Assembly (NCBI GenBank): GCA_019722365.1
Contig: JADFUC010000238.1
Span: 1 to 64,000, forward strand
Direction: 5' to 3'
Length of the DNA stretch: 64,000 nucleotides
Source of the DNA: Lithospermum erythrorhizon
Taxonomy: Eukaryota; Streptophyta; Magnoliopsida; Boraginales; Boraginaceae
In this document: piece by piece, positions 50,101-63,227 of the stretch
How positions within the stretch are numbered: position 1 is the stretch's first letter
Layout: each line of letters opens with the position of its first letter
Notes under the pieces: model-generated
What the model was told of the DNA's origin: nothing
Seen by the model: the letters and a program-made list of their open reading frames with translations, nothing else
Database searches by the model: none
Translations under genes and position numbers: made by a program

Positions 50101-50356
50101 GTTTTTATAGATGGATGAACTTTGCTTAGTTTAATGTTTTATGGTATGTTTTATTCTATGGATATTAAAGCGTAGTTCGGATGTTTGAAGTTTGTTTTAT
50201 GATTTTTGTTAGATTCGATTTAGATATTTATGGGTTTTTTTATGTATGTGTGTGGTTAGTTTTTTTATTTAAAATATAGTGTAAATAGATGTATTTTGTG
50301 ATGGACAATATTCTTTACGAGATGGACGTCCACTTTAGTCAACCCGGACGTCCGGC
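47102..50356. repeat. Dispersed palindromic CGGACGTCCG repeats of the hAT element
   Basis: About fifteen copies of an AGCGGACGTCCGNT-like motif are clustered on the left (47102-47281), in the middle (48303-48580) and on the right (50330-50356). ACCGGACGTCCGGT at 47268-47281 is a perfect 14-bp palindrome. Other copies vary at one or two bases (AGCGGATGTCCGCT, AGCGGGCGTCCGAT, AGCAGACGTCCGTT). Confidence 0.85.
47895..48043 (+). pseudogene. BED zinc finger of a hAT transposase
   Basis: SWVWKYFVPDRENDKATCIL then CKNIYSYKTGGGKGGTGHFI and RHV has the BED layout: aromatic residues, C-x2-C, then H-x4-H. A stop follows the last histidine. I could not recognise the catalytic core downstream, where the frame 48781-48996 (basic start MKKDIPMRRRKKQRERSK) has no known domain. 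Confidence 0.75.
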
Positions 50357-50780
50357 AGGGTTCGTTAGTGAGATAAGGTCGGGTTAACCGGCACACTAGT
50401 TAAGTGTGCGGTGGGCAGTGGGCCTATAATTCTCCGATTGTGCCGTTCGCGTTCGGCACACTAAGAAACCATAGTTTGGTGGACATGAATGAGGCATTCG
50501 TCAGGTCCTTGGACGTGTGCCGTCGACCCACTTCGTTGCCACGTTCTTGACCTCTATTTTTATATTGGGTGGGCTATTTGTTTTAGTCCATAAAATGGAG
50601 GCTTAAGTTGGCGGCCAGGCCAGACTATTCGAACCGTTCGGTCCGGTTAAATCGAACCCGACTTTAACGTTTGAGTTCACGTTTGCATGTGCGAATCGAG
50701 CGGCGAGCGAACTTTTCGAACCCGAATAATGCGAGTGGTCAGACTTTACGTTCACTCCACGGCCTATGACACCCCTACTT

Positions 50781-53750
50781 TTTATGGCACCCTACTCTGC
50801 CTAAATCTATACTCCCTCATAGTCCCCCATGACTGCCCCTACCCCGGCCCTTGTTAATAAAAATATATATTAGCAAATACGCCAAACACCATGCTTCTCT
50901 TTTTCTCGCTTCTTTGCAGCTTCTTCTCTTTGTTGACGAATAAGGACCAGTCTCTCTACAATATTAAACAATCAAACAACAATAACAATAAATATTTTTT
51001 GAGGTACACTTCATCCACACTACATAGGAAAGGGGCTCAAATTAGAATTGTCATGCAAATAACAAAAAAAAAAATCATGTATCAAAACTACATATGATCT
51101 TTTTGACAACTTCTATATATAAAATCAAATATCAGATATAATGAGGATGTTCAGATGTGAAAAAATCATATACACAGTGATGGGGGTGTGAGGTGGGGTT
51201 AAGGATAGGGGTGACCGGATGGTAGCGGTAAAGTGTCGTATAAAAATTCAGTGCCATAGGAAAAAGTTCATGTGCCATCAAATATGTGCAGGTTAGTTAT
51301 TTGACTAAATTGTCCTTCTAAAATTTGATTTAATTATTCGAAAGAATGCAGACCGAAATTTCAAAAAAGTTCGGAATTTTAAAAATCAAATCCTGATGCG
51401 CACGTGAGTTGAGAAGTTCAGGTCTCTTTATTTGAAGGTTGACAAAGGTCGGGTCACAGATGAAATTAAAAGCGCTATAGTTTTATATTTAGATGATTCA
51501 TAATTTAGTACCCCAAACATTCAATGTAATTTTACTCAAATTATTCATCATCGTAGATAAAACTTCAATTCAAATATATATGGAGAAACTTCTTCTTGGA
51601 GTCGAAAAAAGTGATAGCGATTTGTTGTTTATATGCATGGAAATGCAAAACTAAGCGCATATTAATTTGTAATTATTTCGGTTAGCCAGAATGGATAACG
51701 ATATGAGGAACATGTGTATTGGAATCTAATAACATATGGGCATGCAACATAACAAATACAAAGAATTACTTTAAATGAAATACTGAAACCAATATATATG
51801 ATTAAATTTTATGATATTCTTTATTAATAGCATGAACAAATGTGAAATAAGATGCTATAACAAGAATATAGCAGGCTAAGATATGTGTAAAAGAATAAAT
51901 CACAAACTAGAAGTACATGACTAACATAAACATATATATACCAACACATACTAGTATGTGGTATTTCATATAATAGAATGGATGCTCATCCATTAGTAAC
52001 ACGTAATAGCATTACAAACTCGAAGTATCGTTCCTAGATTAAATGATGGTCTAGGGATGCTGCGTCTATCATCAACTCTCCTTATTTTAAGTATTCACGC
52101 TTCGGTGTCTTTATTTCAAAACTTCTCTTGTGGCAATCATATTAAATGATGGTCGGGGATGTTATCATCCACTTTATGCGAACACAAATCGTATAGAACA
52201 TGTACAAAAATGTTAGTATATTGGTGGGAATCAATCGGAGTTCATATCGTATTGGGATCGTGAACCTTCTATGAAATACCACATAGTTCTTTCAAATAAA
52301 CATCAATTTTTTGAATAATGCCCCTCCCTAATATTCAACCATCTACTAATACACACATTGACACATCAATGTAATCTCACCCGTTAGGTTTTTAGAGGGT
52401 ATCTTGATCCTATATTTGAAATCCATACATCTTATATATTGGTATCCTATTTCTAACAAAGCTTCTGACATAATATTCCAAGAATAATAATTTCAAAACA
52501 ACCTATTATTCCAAGAAATAATAATCAATAACATAATTTAACCTGATATTCCAAACACATCTTCTTCAAAAAAACTCCAACTTTTACAATGTTTATCACA
52601 CAAATTGGATTCAAAACTAAATTATTATTAATTCTATGAATTGACTTCAAAACTACACTTTTGAAACTATTTCTTACTATATCTAAACTCATGTTTAACC
52701 ACTGCAAATATTAAACAACATGCAAAAATAATTAATTCTAACAACACAATACTTTAATTCTAAAAATCTATTTCAACATAGTATTATAGAACCAATTCAA
52801 CATTGTATTAACAAGTCATTCAACTCAAATAGTGTATTTTTTTATTAGATTATAAAAAACAAAATTAATTATAATGTTGAAAAAAAAGTTGTGGAGTTTG
52901 AGTTGTCTTATCCATTTTTTCTTCAATCTCTTCAACTTCTTTGTTTGCAAATTACTTTAATGGTGATTTCTCCTCTAATTCTCCTCAATTTCATTTTTGC
53001 TATTTCTTGCAAATTTTGTGGGTTTTGGTGACTTGTTTAGTGGGTTTGGAAAGGAAGAATTTGTATTAAAACATTCAATTTAAGAATCTTTGTGTATAAG
53101 GAAACTAATTATTGATTTGGTAGGATTGAGAGAAATTAGGAAAATAGATTTTTGGAGATGAATTGCTTTGGAAATTATAGGTAAAATTAGGAAGCCCGAT
53201 TACAGGAGATTCAATTATTTATTTATTTAATTAAAATATGCATTACCAATTCAACCCTTATAAAGTCTAAGTATGACTCTGTTGTTACATCAAAACTATT
53301 TCATATTATATCATGTGAAACTAGTTGTAGATATGATTTTGTACTCATATCGCACCTATTTAAGAGCAAGAGCTCGATTAAATAAAGATGCCATTTCATT
53401 CTTCATTTACATTAATCTTTGAGAATTATTTTATTTTATTTGGCGAGTGCCGATTAGGCCTTGATTATCGTTCAAATCAAAGGTTAGAGGATCTAGATTC
53501 AGAGTATCTTTACCTCAATTTGTGAACAATCGTTAAATTATCAAATTTCATAACACAATCAAATGGGTCAATTAACACTTCAACTTGTGTACCATTATTA
53601 ACTATCTCGTTCTAAATGATAATTCTCTCAAGTCTTTAAAATTTAAAATCTTTTGGTAAAATTTGACAAAATACTAATTTTATATTATAAAATAACCAAA
53701 CAGAATAATAAATACAAAAATAAGAAAATTGGGAAGAGAGATTTTTATTC
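50781..53750. other. AT-rich intergenic DNA, no gene seen
   Basis: No supported gene. A G-rich stretch near 51180-51230 (GATGGGGGTGTGAGGTGGGG) resembles the right arms of the foldback elements but no left arm was found. The rest is AT-rich with only short frames. Confidence 0.35.
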
Positions 53751-55933
53751 ATTGTCTTCAACATAATACATATGAGGCCTATTTATAGACTTTACAAGAG
53801 ATAGATGTGATAATCAACTCTTCCCTACATTCTGGCTAGGTGATTGACATCCACCAAATAGATAATGATTCATAACACTCCCCCTTGGATGTCCAATCAT
53901 CAAGACCATGCCTCGTTAAAACCTTACTCGAAAAACCCGGGTGGGATAAAAATCGGTGAAGAAAAAGAGTGCATTATTTTTTTAACATACAGCATCATAA
54001 TATTCACGCCATTAAAACTTATCGGAAAAATCATTTTGGGACAAAATCTTGATTAAGAAAAAGATTACTATGCGTGTGCTCCCACTCATGACCATCATTT
54101 AACATCCTTAGTCGATGTCATCTCATGGCCACATTGGATAATTTCTCAAAATGTTGGGTGAGAGTGACTTGGTGAAAAAATGTCTGTTGGATTATCACAA
54201 TATCAAAATTGTTGACACAGATTTCGCTATTCTTACGAAGGTCAGCGGTGAAGAAGAACTTTGGTCAAATATGTTTTGTTCAATCTCCGTTGATATGTCA
54301 ACATGTAATGCATGTACAATTATAATCGCCAAAATGCGTCGGGACCCGACTTTCATATGATAGATTGTAATAACCGCTGAAAAAAAAAAATTTAAATTTT
54401 CGATTGTGGGGTGGGACCGGTGATAGTATAAATAATTTAAATTATTTCCCCGTAAATTTTTAGGTGAATTACATTTATAATTTAGTAGTTTTTGCTATGA
54501 AGCATTTATCTTTGGAATGGGTTCGTTTAGGAATTCTTAAGTACAATAAGCGGAGAGAGTGCTTGAGAAACCGAGCGGGACTCGAGTCTTTAAATGTCTA
54601 TCCATACTTATCTTCAGCGTCGTCACCCGACAACGATTTTCTTAACTTAACTTCGCCCGTGTTGGCGAGATTTACTCCCTCCCCTTGAAAAATTCATGCT
54701 TCCATTTTCTCTTCGGTGTCGCTCTGAGCTCGAGATCGTTTGTAGAATATACGTTCTCCCTTCCTTCTCTTGAGTTAAGGTAAGAAAGTTCAAGTCTTTT
54801 GGGATATTTCTTGGGTTTTGACATAGTTGACTTTTAGTTGACTTTTCCATAATTCAATTTTATGATGTTTCTTAGTTGATTATTGGTTCTATGATGTATA
54901 TAAGTGATGAATTCATGATTTGAAATTAAGTTTGAGGATGTGTTGTAGTCGGAGTTGACTTTTCTAGGTTTCGGTTGACTTTTTGGGGTGATATTTTTAT
55001 AAGACTTTAAATGTGTAGGGAGTTTAATTGGGACCTTATTGTAGTTGTTGTGATGTTAAATTGGTTATTTAAAAAATTGATTAAAAGCTGAGTTAGGTTG
55101 AAAAGTAATATTTTCAAGTTGAGATATAATTGATATTTTGGAGTATAGATTATTGAGTGGAACTGTGATTAACTAGAATGACTTATAAGTTGATTTGTAA
55201 TGATAAAGTAATAAGATGGAATTTTAGCGGGGGATCGATTTGGTTGTGTCCGATGGGATTATAATTCGATAGTTTACCCGTCATGTTAGACCGTTTAGAA
55301 ATCATTCCGATTAGAGTTGGTAATGTTTATTCTAGAACGTAATTCTTGGTATTAGTTCCTGAGTATACTTTCTGGGTGTTGTTAGGCCTTGACCGCGGGA
55401 AGGGGCACGTTCCGTGATCGCGTTCTTCTGAGGACTTTTGTGATAACTAAGTAGAGGTGAGTACTTATCTCCCACGGGTGTTACTACGTACTACCTTACA
55501 TTGTGTGAACATGTTATTGTGTTATGATTATGTGAGAATGATGTACATGTCATGGTGTTATGATTACGTGAGAATGATATGATTATGTGTGATTCATTTG
55601 TGAATATGATATGATTATGTGATTATAATGCGTAGTAGTTAGTTTCTTGAGGTAAGTAATAAACGCTCCCAAGCTTGTATTTCGATTTACGTGGCCTTGT
55701 CGACATTGTATTCATGTGGCATACTAAAAGCTTATGTATTTCACATTGGCGCGGCCGGCGATTGTGTTTGACTTCACGATTGTGAATGTTTTAATTTGTG
55801 TGCTTGGATATTGTTTGGGTGTAAGAGTAGATGGTTGTTGAGAGGTGATGGTTAGGTTATGTATGCTTGAGGTGAGCTTAGTGTGGGGATATGATCTAAA
55901 TTGGGATAGTTGGGTTAAATTGGGCTGTTTAAA

Positions 55934-56246
55934 GGCGTTGTTTATCGAACTTTATACGTCGGTATAAGATGGGTTGTTTATCGACTTTATCTGTCCGGTA
56001 TAAGGCGTTATTTATTAACTTATACGCTCGGTATAAGGCGTTGTGTATCAACTTTATACGTCGGTATAAGGCGTTATTAATATCGACTTTATCACGTCGG
56101 TATAAGGCGTTATTATTATCGACTTTATCATTCGGTATAAGGCGTTGTTGCCTCGGCTTATCGTCAGAATATAAGAGCATTTAAGTTATCAACTTTATCG
56201 CGGTATAAAGCGTTGAATTATCGACTTTATACTTCGGTATAGGCGT
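55934..56246 (+). repeat. Tandem array of hairpin-forming units, about 9 copies
   Basis: Units of 33-42 bases read GGCGTTGTTTATCGACTT, then TATACGTCGGTATAA. The second half is an inverted repeat (TTATAC..GTATAA) with a 3-5 base loop such as TTCG, GTCG or GTCCG. Nine units can be counted; two are damaged. Confidence 0.9.
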
Positions 56247-56489
56247 TGTAGATCGGCGGGTTGAGCTTATGTGCATCGAGGGGATTAGAATCGGATGAGT
56301 ATACGATTGATAGTGAACCAGATGACTAGAATTATAGTTTTGTTGGGTCTACGTATTTGGCCATTCATGTGGTTTAGTGTGATTTTTATTTGGTAGAACC
56401 TTTTCATTATTAGGACTTTATATTCTATGTTATACATGATGTGTGAGAATTTTCTTGAAAGTATAATTATAGCTGGTAGGAGTAGTCAG

Positions 56490-56536
<47 letters not shown>
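56490..56536. repeat. (TA)n microsatellite
   Basis: An almost pure run of about 23 TA dinucleotides inside the solo LTR. Confidence 0.97.
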
Positions 56537-56537
<1 letters not shown>

Positions 56538-59500
56538 TATTATTGACTCTTAGAGTTAATTTGTTGTGTAAATGGCGTATGGTTTACCCAAGTTTCACCC
56601 ATTGTCGAGTTTCATAAGCCGCGACTTACACCCACTTCGTTTTTAGGCGACATTTCATTTTGTGCGAGTTGTGAAGGCTAGTTCAGCGGGGAGAGGCATT
56701 GGAGGATTTGTTCAGTGGCTAGGTGACCATCGGGTGGCGGAGATCCTCAGGTTTGATTTTGATGTGTTGTCAAATGCTTTGATTGTTGTACTTTATTTTT
56801 CAAACTTTAGCCTTGTCGGCGGTTGTCGTTTGTGATACGAGTACGATGCTTACTCTCTTTGTAGCCTTGTCGGCACTACTATTTATTTGGGATATGTTGT
56901 ATATATATTTGGGTTGGTTGTTTAGATATCACGATGGATTGTAAATTTTAAAATGTCAGTTATTTGGAAATATTATATGTAATCGGATTTTTGAAGAAGC
57001 AGTAGTTTTAAGCGAGTAGATCCATCGGTTTTGGTGATTACGGTGTTCGGGATTATAATGACTATCACCTCGGGCGACACGACTGGGGGCGAATGATTAC
57101 ATAAATCACGGTAATATGGATCTATTGGATCATAGCCGCAGCAAACACATTCACGATTTTCTTCGTGCATTTGAATTTCTAGGTGTTCAAATGATATTAC
57201 CGATATAGTTATGGTTTCATATATTATCATGACATACATCACAACAAAATAAACTTACCGTATATGTGATCTTTCAATGGGGTCATATAAGCATAAAGTA
57301 TTCGCGCAACCAATTGTCTAAATCGAATATGTTCAAGCTGGAACGTGGCATATCCATTGTACATTTGACTTCGCTCCGATTGCAGCCGTATGATATTTCC
57401 TCTAATATACATCAACAGCCCCGATAGCACTTATATATGGTACTTGGGACCAAATGAATTCTTTTGTACTTTCTCTTAAAATTCATGGACCTTGTTCACA
57501 TCTAGTGATACTACAATGGGTGAGGTGCTCATCCTAGTTTTATCCATAATATTTCATCAAATTCCTTCTTGATAAGTTTAAACTTTTGGGAAGCTCTTCG
57601 GAGTTTCAATAGTGTTTAGTCATAAACATAAATTATCATTATCACAAACTTATTTCTCGATCTTTACATGCAAATACAATGCCATGCCGATCATTCTATA
57701 ACCATCTTTGGTAAATAATAACTTGGAAACCCCTGTGGGGACGAAAACCTAGTGAAATAAAATATTACATAATATTCTCTTTTAGATATGTTTCAAGTAA
57801 TTATCATAAAACCTTACCAAAGAAAACCGATGGAAAAAAAAACTTCGTGCTTAGGAAAAAAGAGTACAATACATATTATCATATTTCCTTGATGAATCAT
57901 CATCATATATCCATATCTCCCCCACGATGAGATGGGCATGCCAAATTCATTCAAGTAGAATATCCAAATAACACTACAAGCATTTGTCAATATTGTATAA
58001 TTATGCAATCATGTATCAGTTATAAGATATACATTAAAATTGGTACTTCAAGACCAAGTTCATGTTTCAGGAGATATTAAATTATGAATCTCATTTAATT
58101 GAGATTAAACATTTACGCACTAGTATCATATTTCATTAGACTTAGTCTAAATTTCTCACATATATAGTGAGTTTAGTTTCATGGTGCACTCTTTCTCTTT
58201 GTGGCCATTCATAAAAATATTTCTAATCACTTAAGGGAGATAGACTTATGATCCTCATATTTTACATCGTATAGAGCTCTTCGTTGTATATAATATTTAT
58301 TGTCGATAATATTTTCCTTTTAGTTCCGCCCGTGTTCACGATAGCGAGATCTTATTATATTCATGAATTTCGATATGTCGATGTCTTCTAGACATTTGTT
58401 ATATCTTTTAAACATTCATGAGATATGGTAATTCATCTACCTCTTACAGGTGATAATCTTTTAGACAAATCTTTAATGCTCATAGATGAATTGGAACTAT
58501 TTGATCTATTCCCTAGGAACTTCGTCATCTAATTTGGCGTTTACAGCGGTATAAGACTTTATAAATCATCTTGATGTGAGGAAATTTGTTTAGTAGTAAA
58601 CTTCTAGTTCATATTATCCCTTGAATTGTTAATGTTCTCTTGAACTTCGAGTTCAGATTTATTCATTTTGAGGATCATATAATATAGGAATATTTCATTT
58701 CAAGATATTCTATTTTCTAGTTGTATATTCTCTCCCCCTCAATGTTGAAAATATTGATACATCACAATGAAAAATTGCCAAAACTAATTTCAATTTATTT
58801 CAGTATATAGATGTTGCCTGATAGGTATCTAAATATTAAAAGATTCATATCTTGTACATATTTGGTGACGTTATATGATGCATGTTATAATCAAAGAGGT
58901 AAAATATTTGAAACAAGCCCAACTATATTAGAGTCATTATAATAACACCTTTGATCTGCGAACCCGTTAATCATTACATGCTAGTATACTTGTGTGACAA
59001 TCGATTAGAGTGTATTGCATGGTCCCCAATCATTGAAGGTTAACTTCTGTTCATCATCAACTTAAACCAGAAGATTTTACCCAACTTGTCAATGGAGTTT
59101 TCATTTTGAATTTTAAATAATTCTTTCACGTGTAACTAATTCGGGATGATATGGTGACAGTCATACCCGATTAATAAGTTCTCTTAAATTATAAAACTCA
59201 CAGTTTGAAAGACAATATAAAATACTATAATTTGTGTAATCTGACCCATAGAAGCATTATTTAATTATTTATTAATATAACATTTACCATATGATGCTTT
59301 TCGCAACAATAAAGTATTCAATTCTTCCCTTTGTTTATTGTCTAATGTAAGTAGCGATGTATTTGTATTATTTGAAATTGATTAGATTTCTTTGAAGATT
59401 GTGAGGAATACAGTAAATCTTTCATATAAATTTGTATCCTTCAAGGACCACAATGTTAGCTCTTCCAGTCATTTTGCCTGCATGGGATAACATTCGCTTT

Positions 59501-60418
59501 TCTTGTTACATCAAGTGAAATTTTTCTTATCTTTTTTTCTTCTTGAATAGTATGAAAAATAGCCTACTTGACAATTTTGACTACCTCGGATGCTTTATAC
59601 TCGAACATTTCGTATTTTTAGTGCTTACGGACACAGAAATAAATAGGTAATGTCAATCGATAAATTCAATCATGCTAAATTGATGTGTCTTAATTATATG
59701 AATACTGAGGCCTGAAATAAGTGGGTTATACGATTTACATTATTGTTTTCGAGAAGCCCTTAATTTTATAGTTTGTCAATTCTAAACCCTTGATCTTTAA
59801 AAGTAATATTCTCGATAGTGATACCCAATATTTTATTGCATTAAGTAATACCCAATGTTTTATTTACCTTGGATACATAGCAAATGTTCAAGACTAGTTG
59901 TGATTATAATAAGGTGCTACATCACATGACATTCAGTGAGAATATTGCATCTCATCAAACCTCTAACGACCCTTTAACGGACACGTAGCTTCTTTTAGTC
60001 CCTTAAAAGTGCAGACATCACCGACTTCATCTAGTTTCGTGAGTAAAGAAGTGACTCGAAGAGGCGTTAACATTTTGCTACTGCTGAGAATTGAAGGTAG
60101 AAAACATAGTTAGTAGCTAGATCAAAAGAGTATCCATGAATGTAGCACCACCCACGACTTCATTGGCGAGGAAACTAGTATGTGAAATAAATTGGAAGGA
60201 GAATGATCCAGGAGGCGTCACAGATGTGGCGCTACCCCCATTTCATTATACAATTTGGATCCTCCATTAATATTATTCAAAAGTCTTGTGAACTAATTAT
60301 AAATATTAAAAATACTAATGTATCTAGGCATCTAGCACCAACGGCATATAGTTACTTCGAAATGTCGGGACCCGGTGGCAACGTGACTTGTAGGCCCCGG
60401 TGAAGACACTTAGTGAAC

Positions 60419-60738
60419 TTCGGCGGTGATTCAACGAATCTGACGGTGAATACAAATATACTAAAATGTATCAAGTCTACCGATGGTCATTCAATGAATC
60501 CCGATGATAAATAAATATTATGTACTAGAGCGATGTCAAATTAGATCGATGATGATTCAATGAATCGGTAAATAAATATAGAATAGAAAGATTGCCAAGT
60601 CAACCGGCGGTGATTCAACCGAACCCGGCCCGATGAAATAAATATAGACTATAAAAGTCGTCGAGGAGTCAACGGCGGTGATTCAATGAATCCCGGCGGT
60701 AAATAAATAAGACTAGAAAGTTGGCGAGGTCAACTGTA
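60419..60738 (+). repeat. Minisatellite, about 60-66-bp units x5
   Basis: Five diverged units, each starting near CGGCGGTGATTCAATGAATC and continuing with CGGTAAATAAATA..ACTAGAAAG and AAGTCAAC, start near 60419, 60480, 60545, 60605 and 60671. No coding sense. Confidence 0.85.
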
Positions 60739-60739
60739 T

Positions 60740-62756
60740 TGAATAAGCAGGCCCATTTCAGTTATAGAATAATGGGGCAAGCGATACGACCCTGACATAC
60801 GCTAGCCACTCTTATTGATCAAATATTGATTTCAAAACAATTTATTTTACAAAAAGATAGAGCATTAAAGGATAAAACATCAAAATAATAGAATCAATAA
60901 TCGCCATTAACTTAAGGTCCCAAATCCTAATGAAACTTAAACTCTCAATTTTCAGCCACCATCTATAAATTTATTTTTTATTTGATAAAAATAAAATTCA
61001 GACACAATATTTACCTCAAATTATTTATGCTATTTATATGCAAAGAATCTCTTAAAAGTTGATTTCCTTCTCACGGACCTAATAAGCTTTGTCCATAACA
61101 TCTAGCTTTTATCATAAACTTTATAAAAGGCTTTACTCCTAAATCAATGGTAGTAATAAGAATTAAAATATGCAAATAACGCAATGGATTATAGGAATGA
61201 ATGATGCTCTCTTCTTCTTCTTTTACACTAGCATAGCATAAGTGCTCATAAAAAAATTAATAGGTGTAGTATAAAATGTTCAGGAACTATCGGACAATCG
61301 ATCTCGTAAAATCACCGTTAAGACAATTTGATTGTACAATAAATTTATTCATTCAGTTCTGATGAGCTTACTAAGTCCGCTTGTAATCTATATATTAATA
61401 CAATAGTCGGTTAATACTGTTTAATGTATTTGCTCTTGTCGTCAGATATAAGAGGTCCGCAGCATAAAATAGTAAAGCCAGATTATATAATAAATGTATT
61501 ATAAAACTTTCCGAGAATAAAGTGAAACACGAAGGAAACATTCAGGACGAAAAATCAAGTCTCGGGATGTGGGATGGGGGCCGAGTGGCGGTTGGAGTAG
61601 ATGGGAATGGAGGAGTTTTTATCTCCTAAAAAATCTCCTTATTTTGCCTATTTAAAGTGTCTTAACCTAAAATAAATCTCTAATGCTCAAATTTGATTTG
61701 CAAGAAATCAAAGCCTCTTCTTCTACAAAACCGTCGAACTCCGCCCCACTTGGATGAGAATTATTTATTCAATTTTATTCTAGTTTTAGGTTTAATGGAT
61801 TTACAGTAAAAAGCATTCGAGAAAGAGTTCGATGATTTGCTAGTGTGAATTTATCTTGGAATCTTTCGCGTTTGAGAGTATTGTGAGTTGCCTAATTATA
61901 TTATCAAGAAGAAAAGTACATACTTTCGTAGTTCAATATTCATTATTTTTTATACAATCCATAATATTCTAGGATTTGTATCCGATAAGTTTAGAACTTT
62001 TAAAGAAAAAAAAAAAAACTTGCGCCACTGATGAAAATCAGCCAGGGCGCCAAGTCGGCTGGGCGCAACATTAAGTAGATTTGATGTTCTCTACGTAAGT
62101 TTAAGAACTTAATTATATGTTTAATCAATGTGAATAAATTTTCAAATAATATTTATGACTTTTAAGGAATACTGATTTTTAAGACCACATGTATATTTAT
62201 TAATTTAATAAGTAAATCAAAACAATTGTGAATTTAAATCATATCAAATATAAAAGTAAAAAAAATTGCTCTGCCGTCAATCTAACTTGTGCATTGATGG
62301 CATCATCAGTTAAAGAAAGGTAGTCACACCCAATAGGTGGTGAATGGCCTGACGGCCTAATGAGAATATTGTCAGTCATAGCTCCATGAGGCAATTGCCT
62401 GACAATTGTTTTGATTAATCTCATGGTGTCTTCATTCAACTTCGCAATCGCTGGGCACAACTGAATCATATCCATCTAACTGATCTGCCATCCTGGTCTC
62501 GCACCTTGCAGATAATGAAAGTGAAAACAACTTGGTTTGGCTTAATTGAATGGCCTAACACAAAATAAAACCACAATATTCAAAATAAAACATCCTTCCG
62601 TTAACATAGATACCATTAATTCAACATATAATTACCACCATAATCAGACATTCAACCAAATAAAAACACAAGAGACTCCAAACATCTAACGTAGACAACA
62701 TTTTGAAGCAAATACATAAAAAGGAGGCGAGAATGTTTTGTCCTTCTGCTAATCCT
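60740..62756. other. AT-rich intergenic DNA, no gene seen
   Basis: No supported gene. At 62019-62068 TTGCGCC and GGGCGCAA form inverted ends around an internal CTGATGAAAATCAG hairpin. The minus-strand frame at 62475-62239 (78 codons) has no recognisable domain, lies downstream of the histone pseudogene and is not called. Confidence 0.35.
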
Positions 62757-63132
62757 CTACATGGCTAGATCCTTAGGCATAATAGTAACCCTCTTAGCAT
62801 GAATAGCACACAAATTGGTATCCTCAAACAGCCCACAAATACTTGCCTGCACAGCCTCTTTTTAGTAGCTACTGCTGAACTCTGGAACCTCAAATCCGTC
62901 TTGAAATCCTGAGCTATCTCTCGTACTAGTCTCTGAAACTGGCAGCTTCCTTGTGTAAACTCCGTCGACCACCAGGTACTTCCTGATCTCCCTCAATGCC
63001 TGTCAGGGCTGGATCGATGAGGCTTCTTCCTCCTCAAATTGCTTGAGGGCTGACTTTCTTGCTGCTTTGGTGGCTAATTGCTTCCTCGGTGCCTCCCGTC
63101 GATTTACGAGCAGTCTGCTTGGTACGTGCCAT
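62757..63132 (-). pseudogene. Histone H3.1-like pseudogene with several frameshifts
   Basis: On the minus strand the start reads MARTKQTARKSTGG, the invariant H3 tail. After a small deletion at Lys14 or nearby the frame shifts, and APRKQLATKAARKSA follows. [36 protein letters not shown], and finally [20 protein letters not shown] with KDLAM appear in order but in changing frames; the section QKSTELLI is replaced. The SSAVA segment gives Ser87 and Ala90, as in replication-type H3.1 rather than H3.3. The usual C-terminal ARRIRGERA is lost. No intron traces are seen, as for intronless plant H3.1 genes. At least four indels exclude a functional histone. Confidence 0.9.
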
Positions 63133-63227
63133 TTGGGATTTTTGTTGAAAGTGGACTTTAATTTTTGGGACAGAATGTGATTGGAAAATGATTGTATCTT
63201 GTGTGTGAAAGTGGAGAGAGTGGGATA

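Larger units (their letters stand above)
46130..50780 (+). mobile_element. hAT-like element(s), probably nested, degenerate
   Basis: Outer subterminal regions are rich in GTTCGATTCGGTCCGAA-type sequence on the left (46145-46290) and CGAACCGTTCGGTCCGG on the right (50628-50645). The right end closes with GACACCCCTAC, the reverse of a TAGGGGTGTC hAT terminus. A second pair of CG-rich blocks (46800-47130 and 50340-50530) suggests an inner element. A BED finger lies inside. The left terminus and the target duplications were not resolved. Confidence 0.6.
54366..57101 (+). mobile_element. Solo Ty3/Gypsy LTR
   Basis: It starts TGTAATAACCGC and ends GCGAATGATTACA. TAGAT (54361-54365) and TAAAT (57102-57106) flank it, a 5-bp target duplication with one change. 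GATAGTATAAATAATTT at about 54427 is shared exactly with the copy at 3432 (near 3574) and contains its likely TATA box. GAGTTAAGGTAAGAAAGTT and repeated GTTGACTTT follow, as in the other copies. About 2.74 kb, no PBS or pol. Confidence 0.85.
53750..60410 (+). other. Decayed repeat DNA, possibly Copia LTR-derived, split by a solo LTR
   Basis: CACTCCCCCTTGGATGTCCA at about 53877, then CCTCGTTAAAACCTTACTCG and GAAAAAGAGTGCA, is a phrase I associate with LTRs of plant Copia elements. A similar phrase recurs near 57720-57860 (AAACCCCTGTGGGGACGAAA and AAAAAGAGTACAAT). The region is interrupted by the Gypsy LTR at 54366-57101. No coding sequence was recognised in 57110-60400; the minus-strand frame 57239-57430 has no known domain. 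The Copia assignment is tentative. Confidence 0.35.

Noticed and set aside
61358..61380. CTGATGAGCTTACTAAGTCC, resembling a hammerhead ribozyme core as in plant retrozymes
   Set aside because: The required GAAA segment and the stems I and III with a cleavage site cannot be found around it.
62019..62068. Hairpin CTGATGAAAATCAG with a GAAA loop inside GCGCC/GGCGC arms, also considered as a ribozyme
   Set aside because: The order of CTGATGA and GAAA does not leave room for stem II; it is a simple hairpin, perhaps a transposon end.
62239..62475. 78-codon minus-strand frame near the H3 pseudogene
   Set aside because: No recognisable family and no splice or promoter context; kept only as an unassigned frame.
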